DNA of 64,000 nt, from the NCBI GenBank assembly GCA_030424845.1, contig JAUHWC010000001.1, positions 372,001 to 436,000 of the forward strand. Reading direction: 5' to 3'. The first letter of the stretch is position 1; the number at the start of each line of letters is the position of its first letter. The notes under the pieces were generated by a model. That model was not told where the DNA came from. It did no database searches and saw only the letters and a list, made by a program, of their open reading frames with translations. Positions 17,297 through 27,658 of the stretch are shown one piece after another. A program made the translations under genes and the position numbers. This DNA comes from Alphaproteobacteria bacterium. Lineage in GTDB: Bacteria > Pseudomonadota > Alphaproteobacteria > Sphingomonadales > Sphingomonadaceae.

Positions 17297-19998
17297 CAGA
17301 ATGCGGTTCCTACGTTGAAGGAAAGTGTCTTGGTTTCATCGCCCAATTCCTTGAGGAAGGTCTTGGCGAGGTCGATGCGGAACGGGCCGAAGGGCGAGTT
17401 CCAGTTGATGCCCACGCCGACGGACAGGCGCGGACTGGGCGTATTGCCGAGGAATTGCTCGGTAAACGGCGGCAACTGCAGGCCGATGGCGGTGTTGATG
17501 GAACCATCGGGCGCAATCGGATTGGTGACGGTTTCGGCACCGGTCACGTTGCCGGCATCATCGCGGACAAGCTGCGTGTACTGCGGCAAGCCGTTGGAAT
17601 CGCGCTGGGCGATGAACAGCCCGTCGGGCAGCGGGCTCTGCGTGAGCGTGGGCCTGCGGACACCCCAGACAGAGCCGATGTCGACGAAGACCGACGGACG
17701 CAGCCCCATCTCGCGAGCGCCGGAGCCCAGGGGGATCTCCAGCTCTGCACGGCCGAAGTAGTAGAAGCGGCCACCCAAGGCATCATCCTGGATGTTCCGG
17801 CTGTCCAGCGGCTGCAGGACCTGGTCACCGTTCTCGTCCTGGACATAGAAACGCCGCACGACACGCGGACCGATGCCGCGAATATCGAAGCCGCGCATGT
17901 CGGGTTCGCCCAGGAAGAAGCGGTCTGTCAAGCGGACCTGGTCACCCAGGCCGGTGATGGCACCGCCCTCCCCGCGCAGCGAGAAGATGAAGTTGCTGCC
18001 CAGGTTCCAGAACTTCACCGCTTCGGCAGTGAAGCGCAGGAATTGCGTGTTTCCGCCAAGGCCGGCGAAGGCGACCCCGACGTTGATATTCTCGCCGCGC
18101 GTCGGGCGCAGGCGCGAATCCATCGTGTTGTAGACCGCCGACAGGCCAAGGATCGAATTGGTGCGCGAACCGATCGCGTCGCACAGGTAACGTCCCGCCA
18201 GCAGCGGTTCGCACTGGCTCACCCCGTCGCCATCGAAATCGGCGAAGAAGGAGTTCTCGTCGATCGTGATGTCTTCGAAGTTGAGCGTGTGCTGTCCGAT
18301 CAGCGAGAGATATTCGGTCACCGGCACGCCCAGGCGCAGGCCAACACCGGTGGTGGTCTGCTCGTAAGTCGCGCTCTGGCGGTTGAAATAGCCGTTGTTG
18401 TAATCCTGCCGGTAGATGTCGATGCCGGCGAAGATATTGCGGTCGAACAGGTAGGGCTCGGTAAAGCTGATCGAGCCCGAGCGCGAATAACGCGAGTAGT
18501 TCAGCGACAGGCCGACCGTCTGGCCGCGCCCGCGGAAGTTGTTCTGCCGGATGGAGCCCTGGAAGATGAAGCTTTCCAGCGAGGAGAAACCGGCCGAGAG
18601 CGAAAGTTCGCCGGTCGGCTCTTCCTGCAGGTTGGCCTGCAGGATGATCCGGTCAGGCGCACTGCCTTCGACCTGCTCGACCTCGAAGTTCTCCTGAAAG
18701 TAACCCAGCGAGTTGATGCGCGCGGTGGAGCGGGAAACCTGCAGCGAGCTGAAGGCATCGCCTTCCACGATGCGGAATTCGCGGCGGATCACCTTGTCCT
18801 GCGTCAGCGTGTTGCCGTTGATGTCGATCGATTCGACATAGACGCGCGGCGCGTCGGTCAGGGTGAAGCGCACGTCCATCGTGCGGTTTTCGCGATCGGG
18901 GAAGAATTCCGGACGGACCTGGGCAAAAGCATAGCCATAGGTGCCGGCGGTTTCCGTCAGGGCCTCGATCGTGTTGTCGACCAGTTCTGCGTTGTACCAG
19001 TCGCCTTCCTCGATCCCCAGCGACGCGGTGAGCAGGTCACTGTCGAAATCGCGCAGCTGGCTGATAGCCTCGACATTGCCGAACCTGTAGCGTTCGCCTT
19101 CTTCGAGGACGTAAGTGATGATGAAATCGCGCTTGTCCGGCGTGAGTTCGGCCACGGCGGAGACGACGCGGAAATCGGCGTAACCCTCGGTCAGGTAGAA
19201 CTGGCGCAGCAGCTGCTGGTCATATTGCAGCCTGTCGGGGTCATAGCTGGTGTTGGAGCTGAAGATCTTCAGCAGACCGGATTCCTTGGTCACCATCTCG
19301 CCGCGCAGCTTGCCGTCGGAGAAGGCATCGTTGCCGATGATGTTGATCTGGCGGACCTTGGACTTCGGGCCTTCGGTGATCTCGTAGATCACGTCCACCC
19401 GGTTCTGGTCCAGCATCACCATCTGCGGTTCGACCACGGCGGCATAGCGGCCCTGGCGCTTGTACAGCTCGATGATGCGGGCAACGTCGGCACGGACGCG
19501 CGAACGGGTGAAGATCTGGCGCGGGGAGAGATTGATCTCCTCGATGATCTCCTCATCATCGAGGCGGCGATTGCCTTCGAAGATGATGCGGTTGATGATC
19601 GGGTTTTCCTCGACCGTGATCAGCACGTTGCCGTTGTTGTTGGCAATCTCGAAGTCGGCGAACAGTTCGGTCGCGGCAAGGTCGATCAGGGCCTGGTCGG
19701 CGCGAGCGGCGGTATAGACCTGGCCGACGCGCAGCTGGATGTAGCTGATGATCGTATCCGGCTCGAGGCGCTGGGCGCCTGCAACCGTGATCGTGCGGAT
19801 GATGTCGCCCTGTTCCTGCACGGTTGCGGGCGCGGGTTCGGACGCGGGTTCCGGAGCCGGCGTGGCAGCAGGCGCGGCGGCACCTTCCCCGCCGGTATCC
19901 TGCGCAAGAGCGGCAGAGGGCAATCCTGCCAGGATCGTGCAGCCCAACAGGGCCGCTGCAAAGTGCGAAGCGTTCATGCTGTTCGCCTTGGAATTCAT
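17296..19998 (-). CDS. bamA: outer membrane protein assembly factor BamA
   Basis: The Omp85 core of the BAM complex, about 900 aa: signal peptide (ending AALAQ), an Ala/Pro/Glu-rich linker of about 40 residues, five POTRA domains, then a C-terminal 16-strand barrel. Barrel marks include the VRFF-like motif [18 protein letters not shown] and the terminal strand ending in NVGTAF. A loop around residues 585-605 holds a DxDGDG sequence between acidic residues and two cysteines. The start is uncertain because a Met-rich leader offers several ATGs (20025, 20001, 19998, 19977). The one at 19998 has a GGA at good spacing. Confidence 0.95.
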   Translation of the reverse strand: MNSKANSMNASHFAAALLGCTILAGLPSAALAQDTGGEGAAAPAATPAPEPASEPAPATVQEQGDIIRTITVAGAQRLEPDTIISYIQLRVGQVYTAARADQALIDLAATELFADFEIANNNGNVLITVEENPIINRIIFEGNRRLDDEEIIEEINLSPRQIFTRSRVRADVARIIELYKRQGRYAAVVEPQMVMLDQNRVDVIYEITEGPKSKVRQINIIGNDAFSDGKLRGEMVTKESGLLKIFSSNTSYDPDRLQYDQQLLRQFYLTEGYADFRVVSAVAELTPDKRDFIITYVLEEGERYRFGNVEAISQLRDFDSDLLTASLGIEEGDWYNAELVDNTIEALTETAGTYGYAFAQVRPEFFPDRENRTMDVRFTLTDAPRVYVESIDINGNTLTQDKVIRREFRIVEGDAFSSLQVSRSTARINSLGYFQENFEVEQVEGSAPDRIILQANLQEEPTGELSLSAGFSSLESFIFQGSIRQNNFRGRGQTVGLSLNYSRYSRSGSISFTEPYLFDRNIFAGIDIYRQDYNNGYFNRQSATYEQTTTGVGLRLGVPVTEYLSLIGQHTLNFEDITIDENSFFADFDGDGVSQCEPLLAGRYLCDAIGSRTNSILGLSAVYNTMDSRLRPTRGENINVGVAFAGLGGNTQFLRFTAEAVKFWNLGSNFIFSLRGEGGAITGLGDQVRLTDRFFLGEPDMRGFDIRGIGPRVVRRFYVQDENGDQVLQPLDSRNIQDDALGGRFYYFGRAELEIPLGSGAREMGLRPSVFVDIGSVWGVRRPTLTQSPLPDGLFIAQRDSNGLPQYTQLVRDDAGNVTGAETVTNPIAPDGSINTAIGLQLPPFTEQFLGNTPSPRLSVGVGINWNSPFGPFRIDLAKTFLKELGDETKTLSFNVGTAF

Positions 19999-20174
19999 CA
20001 TCCCGTCCATTTCCATCGGCATCATGCCATTGACCTTGGCGCCGTTCCGGCCCGACCCCCTCGGGCCATATTCCACAACCGTTCACAAGGTGAAAGGCGC
20101 CCCTTGCCCGATGCTGCCCGGACTATCAAGCGATCAGGGGGATATAAGCGCCGCAGCTGTTTCCTTTTCCCCGC

Positions 20175-21299
20175 CTAGCTGCCCCAGAAGGTAAGCTTTG
20201 CGATATCGACCAGTGTGACGAACAGCATCAGCGCAAGCACGAATGCAAGCCCGGTGCGGAACGCCCATTCCTGACTGCGAGCGCTGGCTGGTTTCCGGCG
20301 GATTGCCTCTGCCGCATAAAAAGCCAGGTGCCCGCCGTCGAGGACGGGAATTGGCAGCAGGTTGATGAATGCCAAATTAAGCGAGATGAAGGCCACGAAG
20401 CTGACAAATTCCGGCCAGCCCAGGCTCAGCTGTTCACCCGAATACTTGGCCATCGTGATCGGACCGCCCAGCTCCTTCACGCTGCGTTCGCCCATGATGA
20501 TCTGGCCGATGCCCGTGACCATCATCTTCAGCGCGTTCCAGCTTTCCCCAACCGCAAAAGCCGTGGCCTCGATGGGGCCGACAGGCACGAATTCCCCGCC
20601 TTCAGGCCCCACACCGATCATTCCCAGGCGCGATTCATTGCCGAAGCGATCGACCATGTCGACGCTGGCAATGGTGACCGGGACCACCAGTTCCGCCCCG
20701 TCGCGCTCGATCGTCAGGTCGACGGTCCGCCCGGGAAAGGCGACCACTTCATTGCGGATGTCGCGGAAATCGGCAATCGGGGTCTCATCCACCGCGATGA
20801 TGCGGTCACCCAGCTCCACCCCGGCTTCCATCGCGGCCGAATCCTCGGAAAACAGGCCTACAACGGGCGGTATGGTGGGCTTGCCGTAAGCCATCGCGAA
20901 AGCAGCGAAGATCGCCACCGCGATCAGGATGTTGGTAACCGGCCCGGCCGCGACAATCAGCGCCTTCTGGTGCAGCGGCTTGGACTGGAAACATTTCTCC
21001 CGCTCTTCGCGCGGCAGGGCGAGATATTCCTCGGACGGCTCGCTTGCAGGGCTCATGTCACCGGCAAACTGGACATAGCCGCCCAGCGGCAAAGCCGAGA
21101 GCCGCCAGCGGGTGCCGCGCTTGTCGGTCCACCCGGTCACTTCCTTGCCGAAACCGACGGAAAAGACATCCGCCTTCACGCCGAACCAGCGCCCGACGAG
21201 GTAATGCCCCAGTTCATGCAGCGTGACGAGAGGCCCCAGCATCAGCAGGAAGCCGACCACCATCATCCACAAGGGTACGCTTTCAAACGAATCTGCCAT
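20175..21299 (-). CDS. rseP: site-2 RIP metalloprotease RseP
   Basis: An intramembrane zinc metalloprotease of 374 aa that cleaves anti-sigma factors and signal peptide remnants. The zinc site HELGH (residues 28-32) is in the first helix, and the second-domain motif is PVLDGGHLAFY. A PDZ domain lies between (about residues 130-215, with ELGDRIIAVDE). It is in the order conserved in alphaproteobacteria, between dxr and bamA. Confidence 0.96.
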   Translation of the reverse strand: MADSFESVPLWMMVVGFLLMLGPLVTLHELGHYLVGRWFGVKADVFSVGFGKEVTGWTDKRGTRWRLSALPLGGYVQFAGDMSPASEPSEEYLALPREEREKCFQSKPLHQKALIVAAGPVTNILIAVAIFAAFAMAYGKPTIPPVVGLFSEDSAAMEAGVELGDRIIAVDETPIADFRDIRNEVVAFPGRTVDLTIERDGAELVVPVTIASVDMVDRFGNESRLGMIGVGPEGGEFVPVGPIEATAFAVGESWNALKMMVTGIGQIIMGERSVKELGGPITMAKYSGEQLSLGWPEFVSFVAFISLNLAFINLLPIPVLDGGHLAFYAAEAIRRKPASARSQEWAFRTGLAFVLALMLFVTLVDIAKLTFWGS

Positions 21300-21303
21300 C
21301 TAT

Positions 21304-22461
21304 TCAGGCATGCTCCCGCAGTTCTTCGGCCAGTTTGCGCGCTTCGGCATCGACCGCAAGCACTTCTGCAAGACTGGTCGGTGCGGGCGGCAACCGGGTT
21401 TCGAGTGTTCTGGCGACCAATGACGAAATTTGGGTGAACGTGATCTGACCGTCAAGGAAAGCAGCCACGGCCACCTCGTTGGCGGCATTGAGCACCGCCG
21501 GGGCCGCTCCGCCCGCATGGGCCGCCTCGCGCGCCAGCTTCGTGGCGGGGAAACGGTCCTCGTCCGGCTCGAAGAAGGTCAGCTGCCCGATCGTCGGCAG
21601 GTCCAGTGCCTTGCAACTGGTATCCATCCGCCCGGGCCATGCCAGGCAGCTGGCAATCGGCACACGCATGTCGGAAGGGCCAAGCTGGGCCAGCGTTGAT
21701 CCGTCGCGGTACTCGACCATCGAATGGATCACGCTTTGCGGGTGGACCACGATGCGCAGGCGATCCAGCCCCACGGGGAAGAGGTGCCACGCCTCGATGA
21801 ATTCCAGCCCCTTGTTCATCATGGTGGCGGAATCGATGGTGATCTTCGCGCCCATGTCCCAATTGGGATGCTTGAGCGCCTGTTCCCGCTTGGCGCTGGC
21901 GAGCTGTTCGTGACTCCATTCGCGGAACGGCCCACCGCTTGCGGTCAGCGTGATCCAGCGGATATCGGCCAGTTCGCCGCCATCAAGACACTGGAAGATC
22001 GCGTTGTGCTCACTGTCGGTAGGCAGCAGCGTTGCGCCGTGCCTGGCCACTGCATCCATCAGGATGTCGCCCGCCGAAACCAGCGCTTCCTTGTTGGCAA
22101 GCGCGATACACTTGCCCTGCTCCACCGCTGCCATCACGGGAGCAAGACCAGCGCAGCCGACGATGGCGGCCACGGTCATGTCCGCCCCGAGCGATGCCGC
22201 TTCACACAGCGCCTGCGCCCCGCCCTCTGCGCTGATCGAGGTGCCGGACAGCGCTTCGCGCAAGTCGGCAAGGCAGGCTGCATCGCCCACCACCGCCATT
22301 TCCGCGCCGAATTCAATCGCCAGCGCCGCCAGTTCCTTCGCGGAGCAATTGGCGGTGAGCGCCTTCACGTCCCACGCCTCGCGGTTCTGCCGGATCAGGT
22401 CCAGCGTGCTGGCACCGATGGAGCCGGTGGCACCGAGGATGGTGATCGAGCGGGTCATCAC
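21304..22461 (-). CDS. dxr: 1-deoxy-D-xylulose 5-phosphate reductoisomerase
   Basis: Converts DXP to methylerythritol phosphate, the committed step of the MEP isoprenoid pathway. At 385 aa it is the normal size. The NADPH-binding start is ITILGATGSIGASTL; metal and substrate regions include LPTDSEHNAIFQ, TASGGPFR and NWDMGAKITIDSATMMNKGLE. It overlaps cdsA upstream by four bases. In this operon it supplies precursors used by uppS, and it links to the polyprenyl synthase elsewhere in the window. Confidence 0.97.
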   Translation of the reverse strand: MMTRSITILGATGSIGASTLDLIRQNREAWDVKALTANCSAKELAALAIEFGAEMAVVGDAACLADLREALSGTSISAEGGAQALCEAASLGADMTVAAIVGCAGLAPVMAAVEQGKCIALANKEALVSAGDILMDAVARHGATLLPTDSEHNAIFQCLDGGELADIRWITLTASGGPFREWSHEQLASAKREQALKHPNWDMGAKITIDSATMMNKGLEFIEAWHLFPVGLDRLRIVVHPQSVIHSMVEYRDGSTLAQLGPSDMRVPIASCLAWPGRMDTSCKALDLPTIGQLTFFEPDEDRFPATKLAREAAHAGGAAPAVLNAANEVAVAAFLDGQITFTQISSLVARTLETRLPPAPTSLAEVLAVDAEARKLAEELREHA

Positions 22462-23174
22462 ATGTAACTGACGTTGAAGATCAGGCCGAGCACGATGGTG
22501 ACCGGGATCAGGCCATCGGTACGATCGAACACGCCGCCATGGCCGGGAATGAGGTTGGAGGAGTCCTTCAAGCCGGCGCGTCGCTTCAGATAGCTTTCCA
22601 GGAAATCGCCCGCTTGGGCGACCACGGCCAGCAAGGCCCCGATGGCAACACCCACCACCACCGCGAGGATCGAGAAAGGCTCAGGCTCGGGCGTCTTGCC
22701 GGAGGTTATCCCTTGCGCCAGGATCATGAACGTTCCCACGAGCCCACCTGCGACAACCATTGCGCCAATCAGCCCTGCCCAGGTCTTGGAAGGGCTGATC
22801 GACGGGGCAATCTTCCGTTTGCCGAACGTGCGCCCGCAGAAATAGGCTGAAACATCGACCAGGATCACCACGGCCATCACGAAAAGCACCAGGACCGGAT
22901 CGCCCGATGTCAGGAACCATGCGGCAAGCCCGATGTAGGCGGCCCCGAAGATCAGCCAGCCGGCCTTGCCGACCGGACCGAAACCCCCGCGCAGCACCAT
23001 GCGTGTCATTTCCGCGAAGGTCGCCAGCGCGACAAGATAGATGAACCCCTTCAGCCACCAGCCGCCGGCCACGAATGCACCAATGGCAATTGCCAGCATG
23101 ACGATGGCCGACAGTGTCCGGATGCCGAGATCGGACTTCTTCCTGGGTGTTTCCGCCGCCTCAGCGTCCGCCAT
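22458..23174 (-). CDS. cdsA: phosphatidate cytidylyltransferase
   Basis: Makes CDP-diacylglycerol from phosphatidate and CTP at the inner membrane; the product feeds PssA, encoded about 4.5 kb away. It has about 238 aa with several helices. The family signature is present near the C-terminus as S-P-S-KTWAGLIG and the final LKDSSNLIPGHGGVFDRTDGL. The start at MADAEAAETPRKK overlaps the uppS stop, a better fit than an ATG seven codons further upstream. Confidence 0.95.
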   Translation of the reverse strand: MADAEAAETPRKKSDLGIRTLSAIVMLAIAIGAFVAGGWWLKGFIYLVALATFAEMTRMVLRGGFGPVGKAGWLIFGAAYIGLAAWFLTSGDPVLVLFVMAVVILVDVSAYFCGRTFGKRKIAPSISPSKTWAGLIGAMVVAGGLVGTFMILAQGITSGKTPEPEPFSILAVVVGVAIGALLAVVAQAGDFLESYLKRRAGLKDSSNLIPGHGGVFDRTDGLIPVTIVLGLIFNVSYM

Positions 23175-23841
23175 ATCGCCTCTCCCGCCTTGCAAATTCC
23201 TCCAGCGCGGCGCGCAGGTGGCCTTCGTCGAAATCGGGCCATAGCACGTCGGTGAAGATCATCTCCGCGTAGGCCGATTGCCATAGCAGGAAATTGGACA
23301 GGCGCACCTCGCCGCTGGTGCGGATGAGCAGGTCGAGCGGTGGCAGGTCCGCGGTGTCGAGGTTGGCGGCGATGCTCTCCACACTCACCTCACCCGCCGC
23401 CGCCGCCTTGGCCGCAGCGCGGGCGATCTCCTGCTGCGAACCGTAGTTCAGCGCAACCGCCAGCGTGCGCTGGCCGCCGCTTGTCTTGTCCAGCGCATGC
23501 TCCAGTCGTTCGACAATATCGGGCTGGAACGCCTTGTAATCCCCGATAATCCTGAGCTTCACCTGCTGTTCCACCATGTCATCGAGGTTCGCCTCGATAA
23601 AGCGGCGCATCAGGTTCATGAGGTCGGAAATCTCCTCCTCGTCGCGCTTCCAGTTCTCGGACGAGAAGGCGTAGAGCGTGAGGCATTCCACGCCCAGCTT
23701 CTCGCACGCCCTGACCGTGCGGCGCACCGCCTCCCCGCCCTCGCGGTGCCCCATGGCGCGCGGCAAGTGCCGCTTTTTCGCCCAGCGGCCATTGCCATCC
23801 ATGATGATGGCGACATGGCGGGGAGTGGTTGCGTCCGTCAT
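23161..23841 (-). CDS. uppS: di-trans,poly-cis undecaprenyl diphosphate synthase
   Basis: A cis-prenyltransferase (226 aa) making the C55 lipid carrier for peptidoglycan. Substrate-binding IIMDGNGRWAKKR and HREGGEAVR are visible, with LTLYAFSSENWKR and the C-terminal LLIRTSGEVRLSNFLLWQ. It lies between frr and cdsA in the standard order. Confidence 0.96.
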   Translation of the reverse strand: MTDATTPRHVAIIMDGNGRWAKKRHLPRAMGHREGGEAVRRTVRACEKLGVECLTLYAFSSENWKRDEEEISDLMNLMRRFIEANLDDMVEQQVKLRIIGDYKAFQPDIVERLEHALDKTSGGQRTLAVALNYGSQQEIARAAAKAAAAGEVSVESIAANLDTADLPPLDLLIRTSGEVRLSNFLLWQSAYAEMIFTDVLWPDFDEGHLRAALEEFARRERRYGGR

Positions 23842-23872
23842 TTGCGTGATCCGTATGCGATAAGCCCGGCGA

Positions 23873-24430
23873 TCACTGCGTCATGATTTCCTTTTCCTTC
23901 TGCGCGGCGGCAGCATCGGTGTCGGCAACATATTTGTCAGTCAGCTTCTGCACTTCGTCCTCGAGGCGCTTGCGGTCGTCCTCGGAGATTTCCTTCTTCT
24001 TCTCGTCTTCCTTCAGCGCCTCGTTCGCATCGCGACGGACGTTGCGGATCGCCACCTTGGCCTTTTCGGCATAGGAGCCGGCGAGCTTGGCCAGTTCCTT
24101 GCGACGCTCCTCCGTCAGATCAGGCATCGGCAGGCGGATCGTCTGGCCATCGGTCATCGGGTTCAGGCCAAGGTTGGCGTGGGCGATGCCCTTTTCCACC
24201 GCGATCACATTGCCCTTGTCCCACACCTGCACGCTGAGCATGCGCGGTTCCGGGGCAGAGACGGTCGCGACCTGGTTGATCGGCATCATCGCGCCGTAAA
24301 CCTCGCACATCACCGGATCGAGCAGCGCCACATTGGCACGGCCCGTGCGCAGGCCCGAAAGGTCGCCCTTCAGGCTTTCGACAGCGCCTGCCATCCGGCG
24401 CTCAACATCGGCCTTGTCATACTTCGGCAT
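23873..24430 (-). CDS. frr: ribosome recycling factor
   Basis: Splits post-termination ribosomes together with EF-G. It is 185 aa, full length. Recognisable segments are LRTGRANVALLDPV, INQVATVSAPEPRML and LTEERRKELAKLAG. It lies four bases from pyrH and is part of the pyrH-frr-uppS-cdsA run. Confidence 0.97.
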   Translation of the reverse strand: MPKYDKADVERRMAGAVESLKGDLSGLRTGRANVALLDPVMCEVYGAMMPINQVATVSAPEPRMLSVQVWDKGNVIAVEKGIAHANLGLNPMTDGQTIRLPMPDLTEERRKELAKLAGSYAEKAKVAIRNVRRDANEALKEDEKKKEISEDDRKRLEDEVQKLTDKYVADTDAAAAQKEKEIMTQ

Positions 24431-24434
24431 CGTC

Positions 24435-25163
24435 TCAGTCCTTCTGTACTATCGTCTGCACACCCTCGCCCGCCAGCACGCGCGCGACATTGCCCTTTTC
24501 ACGGATCGAAAAGACCACGATGGGAATGTCGTTATCGCGGCACAGCGCCACGGCTGAAGCGTCCATGACCTTCAGGTTATCTGCCAACACCTTGCCATAG
24601 GTGACTGTATCGAAACGTTTTGCATCCGGGTTGCTCTTGGGGTCGGAATCATAGACCCCGTCCACGCTGGTACCCTTCAAGAGCGCATCACAGCGCATCT
24701 CCGCCGCACGCAGCGCAGCCCCGCTATCGGTGGTGAAGTAAGGAGCGCCCACGCCGGCCGCAAAGATCACCACGCGGCCCTTTTCGAGGTGGCGCTCTGC
24801 CCTTCGCCGGATCACCGGCTCGCACACCTGGTCCATCTGCACCGCGCTCTGCACGCGGGTATGCACGCCGAGCTGTTCCAGCGCGCTCTGCATCGCCAGC
24901 GCATTCATCACCGTGGCGAGCATGCCCATGTAATCCGCCTGCGCCCGGTCCATCCCCTGCGCAGCGCCTGCCATGCCGCGGAAGATATTGCCGCCGCCGA
25001 TCACCAGGCAGATCTGCAAGCCGCTGTCCTTGGCGGCCTTCACTTCCTTGGCCAGCTCAAGCACGGTGGCCGGATCGATGCCAAACTGCTGGTCCCCCAT
25101 AAGCACTTCGCCAGAGAGCTTGAGAAGGATGCGTTTGGAATCGGGCAGGAGCATATCGGACAT
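24435..25163 (-). CDS. pyrH: UMP kinase
   Basis: Phosphorylates UMP to UDP; a hexameric amino-acid-kinase-fold enzyme. It is 242 aa. Motifs are [12 protein letters not shown] at the N-terminus, [10 protein letters not shown], and [21 protein letters not shown]. It follows the tsf terminator, so it probably has its own promoter in the 120 bases upstream. Confidence 0.97.
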   Translation of the reverse strand: MSDMLLPDSKRILLKLSGEVLMGDQQFGIDPATVLELAKEVKAAKDSGLQICLVIGGGNIFRGMAGAAQGMDRAQADYMGMLATVMNALAMQSALEQLGVHTRVQSAVQMDQVCEPVIRRRAERHLEKGRVVIFAAGVGAPYFTTDSGAALRAAEMRCDALLKGTSVDGVYDSDPKSNPDAKRFDTVTYGKVLADNLKVMDASAVALCRDNDIPIVVFSIREKGNVARVLAGEGVQTIVQKD

Positions 25164-25282
25164 GGCCTCTTTCGAGTGGTTTGCGCCCTTATAGAGTGCG
25201 ACTGCGAAGTGCCAAGTGGGTTGGCGGGGAAGTTGCCCGGGGTGTGGAAATCCCTTGCGGTGGATCTTCCTCGCCCCACAAG

Positions 25283-25316
25283 CAAAACGGCCGCCGAACC
25301 AAGGTCCGGCGGCCGC
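25283..25316 (-). terminator. rho-independent terminator between tsf and pyrH
   Basis: The minus strand reads CGGCCGCCGGAC, a short loop, then GGTTCGGCGGCCG, followed by TTTTG. It is a strong GC stem about 27 bases past the tsf stop and separates the rpsB-tsf unit from pyrH and the envelope genes. Confidence 0.85.
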
Positions 25317-25342
25317 CTCTTGTTTCTCGCGATCCGGAAGGA

Positions 25343-26269
25343 TCAGCCGGCGACGGCGGCAGCCACTTCTGCTGCGAAGTCGCTTTCTTCCTTCTCGATG
25401 CCTTCGCCCAGCTGGAAGCGGACATAGTCCACCAGCTGGATGGGCTTGCCGGCTTCCTTGCCGGCCTGCGCCACGACGTCAGCGATCGGGGTCTTGTTGT
25501 CCATCACGAAGATCTGGCTGAGGAGAGCGTTCTCCTTGGCGAACTTCTTGATGGCGCCTTCCACCATCTTTTCCTGCACGTTTTCAGGCTTGCCGCTTTC
25601 GGCAGCCTTTTCCTGTGCGATCTTGCGCTCGCGCTCGATCACGTCGGCGTCGAGGCCGTCAGCGTCGAGAGCCTGCGGGAAAGCGGCGGCGATGTGCATG
25701 GCCAGCTGCTTGCCCAGTGCTTCGAGAACGGCGGCATCGGCTTCGGATTCGAGCGCCACCAGCACGCCGATCTTGCCCAGGTTGGGAGCAGCGGCATTGT
25801 GCATGTAGGGCACGATCACGCCATTGGAGACCGAAACGGTCTTCATGCGGCGAACCTGCTGGTTCTCGCCGATGGTGGCGACGTTGTTGGTCAGCTTGTC
25901 GGACACGGTGCCGCCATCGGGATAGGCTGCAGCCTTGAGCGCTTCGACGTCATCGCCATCAACGCCCAGGGCAACTTCGGTGGTCTTGCGCACGAAGTCC
26001 TGGAACTGTTCGTTTTTGGCGACGAAGTCGGTTTCGGAGTTCACTTCCACGGCAACGCCGCGGGTGCCTTCCACGGCCACGCCCACGAGGCCCTCTGCCG
26101 CGGTGCGGCTGGACTTCTTCTGGACGGCAGCGAGGCCCTTGGCGCGCAGAGCGTCCACGGCAGCTTCCAGATCGCCATTGGTCTCTTCCAGAGCCTTCTT
26201 GGCATCCATCATGCCTGCGCCGGACATTTCGCGCAGTTTCTTCACATCAGCGGCAGTAAAAGCAGCCAT
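25343..26269 (-). CDS. tsf: elongation factor Ts
   Basis: Guanine-nucleotide exchange factor for EF-Tu, 308 aa. The N-terminal UBA-like part ends in TDF..., with [21 protein letters not shown] conserved; [16 protein letters not shown] is the core motif. The start at [12 protein letters not shown] is the family N-terminus. It lies 85 bases after rpsB. Confidence 0.97.
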   Translation of the reverse strand: MAAFTAADVKKLREMSGAGMMDAKKALEETNGDLEAAVDALRAKGLAAVQKKSSRTAAEGLVGVAVEGTRGVAVEVNSETDFVAKNEQFQDFVRKTTEVALGVDGDDVEALKAAAYPDGGTVSDKLTNNVATIGENQQVRRMKTVSVSNGVIVPYMHNAAAPNLGKIGVLVALESEADAAVLEALGKQLAMHIAAAFPQALDADGLDADVIERERKIAQEKAAESGKPENVQEKMVEGAIKKFAKENALLSQIFVMDNKTPIADVVAQAGKEAGKPIQLVDYVRFQLGEGIEKEESDFAAEVAAAVAG

Positions 26270-26354
26270 CTGTCTGTTCCTTCTAATCTGGTGTGGCGCG
26301 GCCGGGCCCGCATTCACAGGCCCGGCGCGCTAACTTGCAATTGTGACGCGCGCC

Positions 26355-27140
26355 TTACTCGGCGGCAGCAGTTTCGGCCGGTGCTTCTTCGGCAACGGCT
26401 TCTTCTGCGGGCGGAGCATCCATGGCGCCGATATCGGCACCCGAATCCGCCACGTTGTCAGCACCACCCTTGGTGGCAGCCTGGCTCACGGCATCGCAAT
26501 ACAGGCGCACGGCGCGGCTGGCATCGTCATTGCCGGGAACCGGGAAGGCGATGCCGGACGGGTCAACATTGGTATCGAGAATGGCGATAACAGGAATGCC
26601 GAGCACGTTGGCTTCCTTGATCGCCAGTTCCTCCTTGTTGGCATCGATCACGAACATCACGTCCGGGATGCCGCCCATGTCGCGGATACCGCCCAGCGAC
26701 AGTTCCAGCTTGTCCTTCTCGCGGGTCAGCTGGAGGATTTCCTTCTTGGTCAGGCCGTGCAGGTCACCCGAAAGCTGCTCTTCCAGCGCCTTGAGGCGCT
26801 TGATCGACTGGCTGATCGTCTTCCAGTTGGTGAGCATGCCGCCCAGCCAGCGGTGGTTGACGAAGTGCTGGCCGCAAGCACGCGCCGCCTGTGCGATCGG
26901 CTCCTGCGCCTGGCGCTTGGTGCCGACGAACAGGACCTTGCCGCCTGCGCGCACGGTGGAGGACACGAAGTCCAGGGCGCGAGCCATCAGCGGAACGGTC
27001 TGCGACAGGTCGATGATGTGAACACCGTTGCGGGCGCCGAAGATATACGGCTTCATCCGCGGGTTCCAGCGGTGGGTCTGGTGGCCGAAGTGTGCGCCGG
27101 CCTCGATCAATTGCTGCATGGTGACGGTAGGAGCCGCCAT
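26355..27140 (-). CDS. rpsB: 30S ribosomal protein S2
   Basis: uS2, 261 aa with an Ala/Glu-rich C-terminal tail (last 35 residues) typical of alphaproteobacteria. Family segments are [38 protein letters not shown] and [16 protein letters not shown]. The start [11 protein letters not shown] is chosen over a longer frame. The 240 bases upstream, before the divergent small gene, should hold its promoter and leader; no specific leader structure was identified. Confidence 0.97.
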   Translation of the reverse strand: MAAPTVTMQQLIEAGAHFGHQTHRWNPRMKPYIFGARNGVHIIDLSQTVPLMARALDFVSSTVRAGGKVLFVGTKRQAQEPIAQAARACGQHFVNHRWLGGMLTNWKTISQSIKRLKALEEQLSGDLHGLTKKEILQLTREKDKLELSLGGIRDMGGIPDVMFVIDANKEELAIKEANVLGIPVIAILDTNVDPSGIAFPVPGNDDASRAVRLYCDAVSQAATKGGADNVADSGADIGAMDAPPAEEAVAEEAPAETAAAE

Positions 27141-27379
27141 AATCAAATTCCTTCCGGTTAGTCCTCTGGCAGAGCGGGGAACCGGGTTCGGGATCGCTGT
27201 CCCGCAACCGGCACCGGTATGTGTGCCTGCCATGTGAATTTGCCGCCTTCACTCCCCTGCCGGATTGGCAGGATTGCAGACGACGCGGCGGCCCTTAGCG
27301 GCAGTCTTGCCCGATTACCACCCCAAATCGCATGCGAGGCCCGGCGCGGCAGAAAGACGCTTGACAGGATCGGAACGAA

Positions 27380-27658
27380 ATGAGAACAGAATGGAACAAA
27401 CACGGAACTTACACAGGAATCGCCGTCATGACCGTCATCGCCATTTCCCTGCTTTTCGGCGTTGCAGCCTTCTTCTCGCTGCTGACGGTCTACCTGTCGA
27501 TAATGTTCGGCACCTACAAGGGCATGGACATCCTGCGGGAAATTGCCCGGATCGATGCCAACTACGGCAAGCAGCCGGGGCGCTTCGGCCTGCCAGCCCG
27601 CCGGCGCCGTGATGACGAATTCACTCCGCTGTGGCCGCAGCCTTCCGCTGGCGCCTGA
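27380..27658 (+). CDS. hypothetical small membrane protein
   Basis: A 92-aa protein I cannot name. A hydrophobic core (about residues 15-43) spans the membrane once or twice and is followed by YKGMDILREIARIDANYG and an arginine-rich stretch. A GGA upstream supports the ATG; another start at codon 17 (MTVIAIS) would leave 76 aa. The last 38 bases overlap the end of pssA on the opposite strand. Confidence 0.6.
   Translation: MRTEWNKHGTYTGIAVMTVIAISLLFGVAAFFSLLTVYLSIMFGTYKGMDILREIARIDANYGKQPGRFGLPARRRRDDEFTPLWPQPSAGA

Noticed and set aside
17251-20178. A 975-codon open frame on the plus strand opposite bamA.
   Set aside because: High-GC DNA gives long antisense frames. It has low-complexity composition and no family resemblance, while the minus strand is a complete BamA with signal peptide, POTRA and barrel.
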